From Diphasiastrum complanatum (taxonomy: Eukaryota; Streptophyta; Lycopodiopsida; Lycopodiales; Lycopodiaceae), in contig CM055096.1 in the NCBI GenBank assembly GCA_029204225.1, positions 2,094,170 to 2,158,169 on the forward strand: a DNA stretch of 64,000 nucleotides, given 5' to 3'. The notes under the pieces are model-generated. The model saw only the letters and a program-made list of their open reading frames with translations. It was not told the origin of the DNA and did not search any database. Shown piece after piece: positions 1 through 11,466 of this stretch; positions within the stretch are counted from its first letter, which is position 1; each line of letters opens with the position of its first letter. The translations under genes were made by a program, and so were the position numbers.

Positions 1-470
1 CAAGAGGGAGTGTTAAAAAATGAACTTCAGTACTTTTCTTCATCCCTGAAGTTCCACATGACGCAATATGATCTCATAGAGAAAGATGGCCGCAAGTACG
101 GTGGTCTGTTCCAATGGAAGCAGACAACCGCAACTAACCAGCGTTTAGCTTAGCCATTAGTTTACAAGATTGACTTAGAAGAAAATGATATACTAAATAT
201 AAATGTGTCTTCGAAGTGCACAACAGAGAGAGTGAGAAAGATATAGAAGAAAACTGTAGGACTTTTACACTAATATGCGACAAGCTTTGTACTCTCTTTC
301 CATAAATATTTTGAGTTGATAGATCATTCTTGTCAGGTTTTTCTTTTGTGCATGGAATTGTGAATGCCATTTTATATATGTACTATAGTTCTGATAGGTT
401 AATGAGATTGTTCTTGCAATCAGAATTAATTGCAGGTTTGTAGGCTGAAAACCTGAATACCGAACACATT
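1..470 (+). mobile_element. 3' end of an LTR retroelement: polypurine tract and start of LTR
   Basis: The window opens with a purine run ending GAGGGAG at 10, followed at 11 by TGTTAAAAAATGAAC. This is the usual junction between the polypurine tract and the 3' LTR of plant Copia elements. The LTR candidate at 6413-6866 starts with nearly the same bases when read on the minus strand. A TATA-like stretch lies near 371-385. I cannot place the LTR end; 470 is a guess. The coding part of the element would lie before this window. Confidence 0.35.
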
Positions 471-480
471 GTCGGGTTTT

Positions 481-1150
481 TTGCACTTTTGTGAAAACTC
501 GACACTGAGCCAAATAAGACTTAGCACATTTTTCATCGACCTTCGGGTTTTTTTTTGGATTTTCCCGTAGAGTTAGAATGTGCAGGTATATGTAAGTTCA
601 TCGACCTTCGCATTTTTCGCATTTTTTTTAAAATTGCGACAGGTGAAGGAAAAGGCACACTTCCACATCCTTGACCCTGCTAGCTACGGCTGAAGCCGAA
701 ACTCTCAGTTCGCTTCAGACTCCAACATAGCTAAATGCTCCCAAGGTTTAGCAAAGAATGGCAGTTCTTTTCCTTGAAACACTAAGAAAGCTTCCAAATT
801 GCTCACCCAATTCCAAAGCTAAAAGTATACAACAATCCGCTGCTTAAACCATGATTAAGTAATGGTGATGTTCACCCATTCCTAGCTCCAAAAATGAATC
901 CAAACTTCAGCAAAAACAAGTCTAAAATATGAAATAGAAAAAAATGCTTTTGCACAATTTTATAGCAAAGCTCAACTAAGCTACAAAGTTCCAAGCTCCA
1001 TAAGTTATAAAAGCAGGTTGTAAAGCAATCCAGAGGACCCAACACTTTTTTCAGCACCAATTGTAAAAACACACTTTGACAAACTAAATATCTACACGCC
1101 GTTCACAGAAATACTAAGGAGCATATTAAAACTGGTTTTAATCGGAAAAA
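481..1150. other. Intergenic, nothing recognised
   Basis: I see no gene here. The phrase TTCATCGACCTTCG occurs twice (about 531-545 and 597-610), suggesting a small local duplication. The rest is AT-rich without a convincing reading frame. Confidence 0.5.
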
Positions 1151-1156
1151 AATTTC

Positions 1157-1410
1157 AACTGCAAAAGTTTGAAATGACCTTGGCGCTCTTTTTGATCCAG
1201 CACACGAGTCCATGTTTTTTGCTATATATGCAAAATCAAAGCTTTGCAATTATGAGCAAAATACATTTTCAATAGAAGTGTGTTGAAATTGCAAAATTTT
1301 GAATTGCAAAAGTTTGAAATAACCTTGCTGCTCCTTTTGATCTAACACACTCCATATTTTCTGAATTGCAAACATCTAGATTCACGTTGGCACTCATTGT
1401 GATCCAAAAT
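1157..1410. repeat. Degenerate tandem repeat, about 146-bp period
   Basis: A segment beginning GCAAAAGTTTGAAATGACCT near 1159 recurs near 1305 with scattered changes. A third, more diverged partial copy (GCAAACATCTAGATTCACG) starts near 1366. All three continue into a 'CTC-TTTTGATC' phrase. The copies are too diverged to be recent, and no coding function is visible. Confidence 0.5.
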
Positions 1411-1940
1411 ATTCAAAGTTTCTTGCCATGATATTCAGATCGATAAGACCGTTTTCCTCTTATGTGAACGCTATCTAGTGATTCATCATATCTTATGGCT
1501 TGTGACAAGTTGCTAGCTGCCTTCAGATTTGGAGCATGTTGCTCAAATTTATGCAAGTTATTACTCTCAAAATAATTTCAGTGTTACAACAAGCTAGTTG
1601 CCTGATTGTAGCTTAAAAATTCTAAAAAGCCATATAAGGATAGTGATTTTGGTACAAAACTATTGTCAAACAATTTTCAGAAGCAACAACACGCTCACAA
1701 TCTTTACTCAAAAATGGATTTTTGGGTCCTAAATGGATTTTTTGATCCCAAATTGGATTTCTTGGTCGCAACTAGAGATGGACATTTTACAATCACACTA
1801 CTCTAGAATTGTTGTTTGGTTTTTTTCTATTGGAATTTGTATCTGCTACAAGAAATCGCACCTTCTACTACAAATTGTATGTACATTCTCCTTCAGGTCA
1901 AGTACCCTTCAAGATTAAAATAGTGCCTTCTACAGCGAGC
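1411..1940. other. Intergenic, nothing recognised apart from a short triplication
   Basis: No gene is recognised. Around 1713-1765 the phrase AAATGGATTTTT/AAATTGGATTTC is present three times in a row, interleaved with GGTCC/GATCCC, which looks like a small local repeat. Confidence 0.45.
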
Positions 1941-1946
1941 TAAAAG

Positions 1947-2128
1947 ATGGCAAGTGATGATGCTATTGTGAAGCGGTTGAGGGAGATACTAGAGAATGTT
2001 GACTTAAATACGTCCATTGGAAATGCCATCCGCACGCAGCTTGAGCAAGAATTAGGCATGGACCTTGCAAAGAAGAAGATTTTCGTTCGAGAACAAATAG
2101 AATTTTTATTAATTGGCCTTACTTTGTC
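1947..2128 (+). pseudogene. DEK_C-domain exon fragment (first exon of a SWIB/chromatin-type protein)
   Basis: The frame opens with ATG at 1947 and encodes about 60 residues. The core reads IVKRLREILENVDLNTSIGN, then an acidic/basic helix with MDLAKKKIFVREQIEFLL. This spacing (leucine-rich helix, 'DLNT' turn, 'LE..LG.DL..KK.FVREQ') matches the DEK C-terminal-type domain at the N-terminus of plant SWIB/MDM2-domain chromatin proteins. The open frame runs to a possible GTTAAGT donor at 2129 and then hits a stop. No SWIB exon is visible in the ~900 bases before the PLAT gene. It could be a duplicated first exon or part of a gene with very distant exons. The domain assignment is from memory of the family; the fragment status is inferred. 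Confidence 0.5.
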
Positions 2129-2135
2129 ATGTTAA

Positions 2136-3040
2136 GTGTACATAAGCTAGTTGAATTATAAACAAGAACATTGTGGTATACCACAAGGGCATTGCCACAA
2201 ATTTATTGGATAAAAAATGTGATTATATGAGGTTGGATGTAGGTAACTAACCATTTTTCAAATCCTAGTTGTCTTGGAACTATGTCATAATCGTTAACAT
2301 TATCTTGTCTTATCTTAGAGGATTGAACTCAAATTGTGTGCATGAGTAAAGACATGATAGTTATAATGAATGTATATGAAATGATAATGCAGGTTGAGAG
2401 CCTAGGGGAGCACTGCAAGATAAAGAGAGGGACACAAGTTTTTAATGCTTTTTTTGAATTGCATATGAAGGTGCATCTAAAGCATGGAACAAAAAGAGAA
2501 AGACATGACTTTTCTGATGTTTATGACTCAATGCATATAAAGGTGCATTTAAAGGACTGAGCATAAAGTCCTAAAGTCCTCACCAATGTGGCAAAGCTTT
2601 TGTGCACACATAACCTAATAATTTAAGACATTGACTTCATTGCTAACTTTTGCATAATCTCATTCAGTAACTTGAAACACATAGTATTGCTTTTTGCAAA
2701 GCAATGCCAAAAGAAACCTTTCTTTCTCATCCTCTCTTGAAGGCTACCACTCCTACTCTAGCTGCATATCTAGGGCGCTCCCCCACAACTCCAATTTTCC
2801 TCGAAAGACACTACATTTTGACAGGTAGTGGCTCGAAGCTGCAACAAAGTCTTGGGCAGGGATGGTGATGATGCAACGCTGCTTCGCACGATCGATGAAC
2901 GTTATGCATGCACATCAGTAGTCGCTGTTGACAGTATCATGATGTGGGCTGTGTTTGCCAACCCACTTGCAGCCACTCTATATCTCCAACGTTGGTATGA
3001 GCTTCCCTTGCTTTGTCATCCCTTTTTACGTTTTCCAAAT
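2136..3040. other. Intergenic; distal upstream region of the PLAT gene
   Basis: I recognise no gene. Short open frames at 2336-2560 and 2828-3160 show no family motif. Near 2906 there is a TGCATGCA palindrome (RY-type). It could be a regulatory site of the PLAT gene, but I have no support beyond the match. Confidence 0.4.
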
Positions 3041-3046
3041 TGCAAC

Positions 3047-3054
3047 TATAAAAG
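3047..3054 (+). promoter_or_regulatory. TATA box of the PLAT gene
   Basis: TATAAAAG at 3047-3054 lies about 140 bases before the first in-frame ATG. With a usual TATA-to-start distance, transcription would begin near 3080. The first ATG of such a transcript is the one at 3189. Confidence 0.5.
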
Positions 3055-3188
3055 ACCTCGTTTTCTACAGCAAAACCCACAATATAATATCAGCTGCATT
3101 TTGCTTACTTCAATCTCTGAATACTGCTGGTGGAGCGAGCTCAGTAAGTGGCTGCTGTAATACCACAACCCAAGATATAGTGCAAAGG

Positions 3189-3854
3189 ATGAGGACTGTA
3201 GCTGTTTGTAAGACTATAAAGTCACAGAAGGTGGCCATGTTTTTGGTTATTTTGCTACTGCTATCCTTTCATGCCACTGCTCAGACTCTGGTTCAACCTA
3301 ATCAGGATCAGGTAATTATCGTCAAACTTGTTCTACCTGAATTCGGCAATTCGTTTAACTAGAATGAGAATTTCATAAATGCTCTGACGGTTAGTTCATT
3401 TCGTTGTCATTGATTGGCTGAATTTCTCGCATTGTCAACCAAGTGCATCAGCTCTAACTACCGTTGGACTGTCTTGTGAACAAGCATGCAGAAACTATGT
3501 GAGTACTACATAACAGTAAAGACAGGCAATAAATCTGGTGCAGGAACAGATGCAAATGTGTCGATTCAATTCTTCAACAACCAAGGACAAGCTTTATTCA
3601 TGGATCTCCTTCTCAATAATCCTTCCCACAACGACTTTGAACGAGGCCATACTGACCGCTTCAACAAAGGTGGTGTCTGTGTCAATGATTTATGCAAGAT
3701 GACGCTATCCGAAGATGAGAGTGGCTTGTTCCCTGCATGGTATGTTGACAGTGTTAACATAAAACTACCTATGAATGGGATTGACAAAACGTTTGTGCTA
3801 TACCAATGGTTGACAAAAGGTTCGGGAACATCTGTCACCATAGAATTCTGTTAG
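3189..3854 (+). CDS. Secreted PLAT/LH2-domain protein (PLAT-plant-stress type), two exons
   Basis: Exons are 3189-3311 and 3492-3854. The intron starts GTAATT and ends GCATGCAG, and phase 0 is kept on both sides, giving 161 aa. The start at 3189 is the first ATG after the likely transcription start; an internal ATG at 3237 would give a shorter signal peptide. Residues 1-33 hold a basic stretch, then a hydrophobic core (FLVILLLLSF) and a likely cleavage after ATAQ, so the protein should enter the secretory pathway. The mature part begins CEYYITVKTGNKSGAGTDAN, the hallmark start of a plant PLAT domain. It continues with the 'FERGHTDRF' phrase, a C-x(4)-C pair (VCVNDLC), 'AWYVDSVNI' and 'YQWL'. 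Plant single-PLAT proteins are ER or secreted proteins linked to abiotic stress. No break is seen and the length is normal for the family. Confidence 0.85.
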
Positions 3855-3995
3855 GTCGATCGACATAAGGCCTTGAGCTCAGCTAAAGTTAGCTCTTCGT
3901 TGTAGAATAAGCTGTTTGCTGTCAGGGATGACAGGATCGTCCTATTTGTACGTCATGTTATGACATGAGTGACGAATTGTTAAACAAACAGAGTA

Positions 3996-4001
3996 AATAA
4001 A
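3996..4001 (+). terminator. Poly(A) signal AATAAA of the PLAT gene
   Basis: A canonical AATAAA hexamer lies 142 bases after the PLAT stop codon, at a normal distance for a plant 3' UTR. Confidence 0.5.
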
Positions 4002-4009
4002 CGGCCTGA

Positions 4010-5395
<1,386 letters not shown>

Positions 5396-5809
5396 TTTGC
5401 ACTCCACTACATTGAAATGAATGTCTCTAATGAGTGCTTAGAGAGGTGAGTGTTTGTACCTATGCCCATGAAGCTTGGAAATAAAAAAAATGCATTTATG
5501 AGTCCAAAAATAATCCTAAAATGTTGTCTTTAAATGAACATAGCTACAAGAGAAGTTAAGGGAGTGCACATATTTTTGTGTTCAGGTTGAAGGATTGTAA
5601 TAAAGAATTGTCTCACATAGTGACAGTTTGAAGAATAGTGATCTTGTTCAAATAGTATTTAATCATCTAGAGGAAGAACCTTTCTAGAAGAGTCCAATTG
5701 ATGATCATGTCATCCAAGCAACTTAGCCTTCAATGGATACATTGCAAATTGTACTAGTTTCCGACGAATCAAGACTAGAAATATGATTTCTTGAAAAAAA
5801 ATCAAATGA

Positions 5810-6412
5810 AGCAACTAGATACAATTCATGGTACATGGAATCTAGAGCTACACAACACATGACCTTTTATAAGGAGTGGTTCCAACAATATCAATCGAAT
5901 GTCACCAAAAAATACATTAGTCTAGGTAACGACAGCCCTCACCATATCATCGACGAAGGTAGCATAAATCTCCACTCTAAAAATGAAAAAATAAAGTCCA
6001 CTGCAAATGTGCTTTGTGTTCTTGGTCTACAAAAAAATTTGCTATTTATAAGCACAATCACAGACTTAGGACATAGAGTTGAATTTGATTCTAGTTGCTA
6101 TAAAATTAATGATAGTTCTATGAATGTTCTTGCAATTGGAAAGAGGCAAGATTATGTGTAAAAGTTGAGTCAGATCTATTCTTTTGACATCCAAGCTTTA
6201 AACACTTGCTTCTCAATCAATAAAGATCTATTGTATTGCATATATATAAGCAAAATCTAGTACATGAATATAATTTTACTAGCAATACAAATCATCCAAC
6301 ATCATGTGAAAGATGTATCTTGGGAAAGCATCCTAGAAAAACATTCAAATCTAATCATGTACATACTATCAAAGGTTTTTTTGATATTGTGCTTAATGAA
6401 ATTTGTGGTCCA
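5810..6412 (+). pseudogene. Copia protease / GAG-pre-integrase fragment
   Basis: The translation at 5835-6161 reads ESRATQHMTFYKEWF, where intact Copia proteases have D-S-G-A-T-x-H-M-T. It then continues with 'NVLCVLGLQKNLLFIS', the usual 'NVLYVPGLKKNLLSV' segment. After a stop at 6160, a second frame (6236-6424) gives CERCILGKHPRKTF and DIVLNEICGP, the zinc-binding C-x2-C-x-GK and the start of the integrase core. The protease active site is lost (DSG changed to ESR) and the integrase is cut off where the LTR candidate at 6413 begins. Confidence 0.75.
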
Positions 6413-6866
6413 TGTTGGAGTTAATCTTACTCCTACTCATCCTAACTGCCCTCCTATTCACTTAAGGAAATCGCTCTCTTCAAACAATCTATAGAAATAA
6501 ACTGCTTTCGCAAGAGTATGTATTTTTTCATGCAACCTTCAACAGAACTGAGTGAGTAGAGACAGTAAAAAAAAAATCAAAGAGATCAAAATCAGATCAT
6601 CAGAGATCAAATGACCAAAATTGGTTTCCAATATATGACTCCTCTGAGTTAGAGATTATAGTGTCGGATTCCTCAGAGTTAGAGATCATAGAGAGAGAGT
6701 AAAAGTATTCAGAACTATAGCAGTTACTTGTTTCTGTAGTATGACCACGCGCTCAGCGAACTGTCTTGTGATTTGATAATTGTTACTACAACATTTATTA
6801 TACAGAATTGCTATTGTTCTATCACATTGCATTCATGCTGAATGTCTAAAATCTCATTTTTTAACA
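6413..6866 (-). mobile_element. Probable solo LTR, about 454 bp
   Basis: Read on the minus strand it begins TGTTAAAAAATGAG and ends CTCCAACA, so it has TG...CA termini. Its start resembles the LTR start at position 11. It sits at the point where the upstream Copia integrase stops. On its right it breaks into the LTR start described at 6867-6943. I do not see a matching 5-bp target duplication (GTCCA against TAAAT), so recombination or error in the boundary is possible. Confidence 0.4.
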
Positions 6867-7700
6867 TAAATTAGAACTCATCTAATAGTTTTAGACATCA
6901 AAATAGTCAAGTTGCAATTTACTAGTTTACACACTCCCTCCTAAAATGTAATTTGCCATTTTGATAACACTACTATGCTCTATATTAAGAATTGACTCTC
7001 TCTTAAGAATGTATCTTTCCTCTAAGATCATATAGATGATAAATGGAAAGACTTCATAGAGAATAGTGTCCAAAATGGATGCTTTCGACTATCTGTTACA
7101 TCAGTTTTACACACCATGATGGAAAAACTACATGCAAGAACAAATGGATACATAATGAATGGATTACTCCATGCACAATACTCTGGTATGTAAAACATCA
7201 AAAACCATGTTTCAAAAAAATGAAATGATGATTGCATCCTTCATTCCTCCATATTGCACCTCGCTTGGAGTGTTTGCAACATGAAAATCCATGAATGAGC
7301 CTCCATCTCCATCTTGCCATAAGAGATCCTCGACACTTGAGAACTTATGTATGAATGAGTGACATAATGAACCTCCATTAGCTCCATTTCATTAACAAAA
7401 TCATCCAAGAATACTCTTCCATCCTCAAGATCTAAATGTTGAAGAACAATGTGACTAGTTTCATCATATCTTGACAATTTACATGTATTCACATGAAATT
7501 GCTCAAACATGAGATAGAATGAGTAAAGTAGGATATAAGAATACTTCCTTGATTATCATTTTGCTTTAAACAATTATTCAAACACCTACAAAAGTAGACC
7601 CTCATTGCTTTTACATTTGATTTCCATCTTGATGCCTTTTCCTAGCTCCAAACTTCCAATTTTCACTTGATTTTGATGAAGCAAACTAAGGCCAACCATA
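6867..7700 (-). mobile_element. 3' part of an LTR retroelement (LTR start, PPT and preceding internal sequence)
   Basis: On the minus strand a polypurine tract (GGAGGGAG, forward 6934-6943) is followed by TGTGTAAACTAG, an LTR start that runs into 6867 and is then interrupted. Upstream of the tract (higher coordinates) lies about 700 bases clearly related to 56960-57640. Both copies share phrases such as 'CATGAATGAGTGACATAATGA' and 'GAAATTGCTCAAACATGAGATAGAA' (with changes). The polypurine tract and LTR start show it is an LTR element. Its pol region is not present here. Confidence 0.6.
7204..7510 (-). pseudogene. Fragment of an unidentified retroelement reading frame (paralogue of 57201-58401)
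   Basis: Minus-strand translation begins MFEQFHVNTCKLSRYDETSH and continues HLDLEDGRVFLDDF. The copy at 57201-57530 gives MFELFHVDVCKL, then HHFDVEVVLAFLAGF. After that point this copy lacks one base. In the shifted frame it reads NGGSLCHSF, then SSVEDLLWQDGDGGSFMDF, matching NGSSLCHSF and SSIDDILWQYGNGGSFMEF of the other copy. The changes are mostly conservative (I/V, D/E, Y/D), suggesting the frame was once translated. I do not recognise the family. Confidence 0.45.
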
Positions 7701-7718
7701 TGCTCTTACAAAAGTACA

Positions 7719-7969
7719 GTTAAAAATAGCAATGATCAACTTATACAGTGCTTTCTTATTTCAGCGACACCACGTGTGCTCAGTTCTAGAATTATCGGGC
7801 CATTTTTCTTTTACGAGCCCTTTGAGTGCTTTTAAGCAACTTTATCTTTGTACTTGCTTATTAGTTGAATATAAAATTTGCGGAGAGCAATTCTGTTGTC
7901 TTTTCTTGTTGCACTTGACGTTGTGCTATGGTGATTGATTCGGTCGGGTGTTTAAACTGTTTTCTTAAC
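7719..7969 (+). mobile_element. 5' LTR (251 bp) of a Copia element
   Basis: The segment begins GTTAAAAATAGCAATG and ends TTTTCTTAAC, directly before a tRNA-Met-type primer binding site at 7970. It aligns end to end with the LTR at 22013-22264 (minus strand). That pairing fixes both boundaries to within a base or two. The ends are not the usual TG...CA but GTTAA...TTAAC. Confidence 0.75.
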
Positions 7970-7983
7970 TTGGTATCAAAGCC
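7970..7983 (+). other. Primer binding site (initiator-tRNA-Met type)
   Basis: TTGGTATCAAAGCC lies immediately after the LTR. It differs by one base from the common plant Copia primer site TGGTATCAGAGCC, which is complementary to the 3' end of initiator methionine tRNA. Confidence 0.75.
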
Positions 7984-9196
7984 CCTTGGTGGATATAATC
8001 ACTGGACAAGAACAGAGAGCTGCAAATTAACGACGGTTTGTTGGCCAGGAAGCACAAAAACGAGTCTATGGAGATTCGTGGAATAGCTCAAAACTGTAAG
8101 AAGATTCAGAGGCATGGGATTGTCAGCTGAAACGAGAAGCTAAACGGAAGCATAGAACTCCATAGAAAGGCTGCCTAGTGTGGATTCAATTTGAAGCCAA
8201 TTGAAGATCTGTTTGAAGCAGGTGATGGCTGACTGTAGGGCTACCAGAGTGCAACAAAAGGCTGCAAAATGTGTCTCAAAGAAAACCTAAGCATAGCTCA
8301 AGAAGTCTTTCTTATTTCATGACTAGGGTTTACAAGCATAAAACTATGGATCTTTGGTTGTAGGAGATCATTTCTGGCACTGTAAGTGCATGATGGAGGG
8401 AGCCCTAGTGCTGGGAAGACAATTCCAGAAGGCCGCAACCAGCCGTGGAGAGCACTGAGAGAAACCGAGATTTGAAGGCGCAAATTTTACAAGCAACCAT
8501 AGCTTGTGAAGAGAGAAAGTTTTGGCATCTAGTGTATTTAGGTGCTTTGTGCTTTGAAGTGAAGCTCTAAGTGCATGACCTCCTTGTGGATCGTTGGATC
8601 GAAGATAATGGCCAAGATGGAGTTCTCAAGGAGGAACGTGGGTCACAGGATGGAGGATCACCCTTAGATGGGCTTTGAAAGGGTCCTGAAGAATTGAAAG
8701 GCAAAATAGGCCTTCTTTTCATTACAAATTTTCAAACTGAAAAAATTGTTGGATCCCAAGTTTTGTGAAAGGTGAAGTTTCTTCACACTGAAGAAACAGT
8801 TCAAAAACCCAAATTGCCCTTATTTTCACCTCCTTTAGCCTATTTTGCCCAAACGAAAGCCGATAGCCTCCAAACGAAGGGCACCCTAACTGTACCTACA
8901 AGTACGGTACACCAAAATAGAGTAATTGTCGTGGAGAAAGTGTTCGGAGCATGCTAGAAGTGATTTCACCATTCCACTGGGCAGGTAGCTGGGAGTTCGT
9001 GACGAGAAGCATTTCGGAAAGCAACGCCAGTTTGGCTTTAAATTTGGCGAAAGAGTGGCAGGTGGCTTGGTAAGCCAAAAATTGCAGGTCATTATTTTTT
9101 ATTTTTGACATCACGGTTGGCTTCAGCATACACTTTATAGCCTACAGGTGGAGTTTCAAGCAGTTTAGAAATGACAAACATCAATGAGGCAATTTT
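7984..9196 (+). mobile_element. Non-coding leader of the Copia element, replacing gag and protease
   Basis: About 1.2 kb between the primer site and the first pol homology contains no gag, zinc knuckle or protease motif. Part of it (about 8320-8440) resembles the minus strand of 45990-46070. Both carry 'CTTTGGTTGTAGGAG' or 'CATTGGTTGTAGGAG', preceded by AGGGTTT and followed by a CCCTAGT phrase. Homology to the sister element (25110-25120 region) begins abruptly at about 9197 with ATAGGATTACCA. The leader therefore seems joined directly to mid-pol, giving a gag-less derivative. Confidence 0.55.
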
Positions 9197-11466
9197 GATA
9201 GGATTACCAGCATTGCAGGATAATCATCACGCAATATGTGAAGGATGCATCATGGGAAAGCATCACACGGAGACATTCAAGAAAGGTGGAGCTGCAAGGG
9301 CTAAGAAACCGCTGGAACTTATTCACAACGACCTATGCGGACAAATGAAGACCATGTCGTTGGGGAAAGCATATTATTTTATGACTTTCATAGATGATTA
9401 CTCTAGGAGGACATGGATTTATTTCTTGAAGAAGAAATTTGACGCTTTTGCTCATTTCAAGGAGTTCAAGACTTTAGTAGAGAACCAACTGCATGCACGT
9501 ATCAAAGTGCTAATATCTGATAGAGGGGGCAAATACAAATCTGATGATTTTGAGGACTTTTGCGAGGAACACGGCATCAAAAGACAATTTATGCAATCAC
9601 ATATGCCGCATAGTAATGGTGTAGCTGAAAGAAAGAACAAGACTATTATGGAGAGTGCATGCTCCATGATGAAGCAAATGGGCTTGACCGATTCACAGTG
9701 AACAAGATTCACATTAGCAAAGATGTGATCTTTGATGAGACGCATAGGTATGAAGATGAAGACCATGCAAGTGGTGAAAGCATCAAAAGACTTCCCACAA
9801 TTTTGGAAGAAGAAGATGAAGAAGACGCTCCACATGATGATGCATGTGAAGATGAGAGTCGAGAGGGCGAGTATGAGAGAACACCACCTATGCAAGAGCC
9901 TAGGGGCAGGTACTTGCCAATAGGAGCAATGAAGGAGAAACCGGTTGGAAGTAAGAGACATTGGACACTCCTTGGGATACATACTCTCCACGTAGTGTAT
10001 TACCTGAATCTAAGATACCAAAATGGTATGAGAAGATCATGAAGGATGCAAAGCTAAATCAACCAGGATCTAGCACACAAGGAGAAGTGAGAAGATCAAT
10101 GCGGGAAAGGAAATCTCCCGATTGTTATCATGTAAACTATGCTTTAATGAGTGACATATTGAAGTGTCAAGAGCCATCAACCTTTGATGAGGCAAAAGAT
10201 CACAAAGAGTGGGAAAGGGCAATGGAGGATGAGATGGAATCCATCCATAGGCATGATACATGGGAGTTGGTTGATCTACCACTTGGAAAGAAACTCATAC
10301 AACAATGGGTGTTTAGAACAAAGTTTCATGTGGATGGCACGATAGCAAAGCATACGGCATGCCTAGTAGTGAAGGGTTATGAGCAAAGTCAAGAAATTGA
10401 CTATGAAGAGACATTTGCTCCAGTGGCTAAGTGGACCACGCTACACCTTATCATTGCCCTAGCATCTCATTTTGGGTGGAAGGTCCATCAAATGGATGTG
10501 AAGTCTGCATTTTTGAATGGTGACTTAGAGGAAGAAGTTCACATGGTCCAACCGCAGGGCTTCATGGCAAAAGGATAAGAACAGAAGGTATGTAAGCTAC
10601 GCAAAGCACTTTATGGCCTTAAGAAAGCGCCACACGCATGGTATGGACGCATTGACAATCACTTTCTTTCTCATGGGTTTGTAAGAACAAATTCAGATCC
10701 AAATCTTTATGTTCTTATAAACAAAGATAACATTGCCTTGATTGTACTTTATGTTGATGATATCATTATCACGGGCAATGATGAGAACCTCACTCGTTCT
10801 ATCGAAGCCAACTTATGCAAGCAGTTTGAGATTACAGATCTAGATCTTATGCACTACTGCTTGGGTGTCGAAGTATGGCAAACTGGCAGTGATATCAGGT
10901 TATGTCAAAACAAGTATGTGCGCGAGGTATTGGAGAAATTTCGCATGACAGAGTGCAAACCTTTTATCACCCCTTGTGAAGCTGGTAAGAAATTATCTCG
11001 TATTGATGACAGTCCACATGTTGACGCTACTCTATTTCGTCAACTAGTTGGGAGTTTGATATATCTTACAACTACATGTCCTTATATCTACTATGCTGTA
11101 ATCTGATTAGCCAATTCATGTCATCACCCACTATGGACCATTGGAAGGCTGCAAAAAGGATTTCGAGGTATGTGAAGGGTACACCTAACCTTGGTCTTAT
11201 TTACAAAAGACAAAGTGTTTTACATAAGTTGCAGGGTTATGTTGATGCTGATTGGGCAGGAAGTGTAGATGATAGAAAGTCAACAACAGGTTATGCCTTC
11301 AATCTTGGTAGCGGTTATTTTTCATGGTTTAGCAAGAAGCAAGATACTATTTCTCTTTCTTCTATAGAAGCCGAATATAAGGCGTTAAGTTATGCTACCT
11401 AGGAAGTTGTTTGGCTACGTAAGTTATTATGTGAGATTGGCATGAAGCAGGTAAATCCTACTGTTT
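9197..11466 (+). pseudogene. Copia pol pseudogene: integrase, reverse transcriptase and RNase H remnants
   Basis: The first frame holds the pre-integrase zinc motif half (CEGCIMGKHH) and integrase pieces (ELIHNDLCGQ, ISDRGGKYKSDDF, NGVAERKN). Next come the reverse transcriptase (ETFAPVAKWTTL, 'QMDVKSAFLNGD', YVDD at about 10750) and RNase H (YVDADWAGSVDDRKSTTGYA, 'SSIEAEY'). Compared with the sister copy at 22357-25579, I see five lesions. They are a ~250-nt deletion near 9690, a 4-nt deletion near 9960, CAA to TAA at 10576, a 1-nt deletion near 11099 and CAG to TAG near 11399. The segment ends at about 11466 without the RNase H C-terminus, polypurine tract or 3' LTR. It cannot encode a working polyprotein. 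Confidence 0.9.

Noticed and set aside
6413-6866. Plus-strand LTR beginning TGTTGGAGTTAATC, related to 17789
   Set aside because: The minus-strand reading starts TGTTAAAAAATGA like the LTR at position 11 and fits better. The short TGTTGGA-like resemblance to 17789 does not extend.
9452-9991. Long minus-strand open frame of 179 codons
   Set aside because: It is the antisense shadow of the Copia integrase and linker; the same applies to 24103-24621 on the plus strand.
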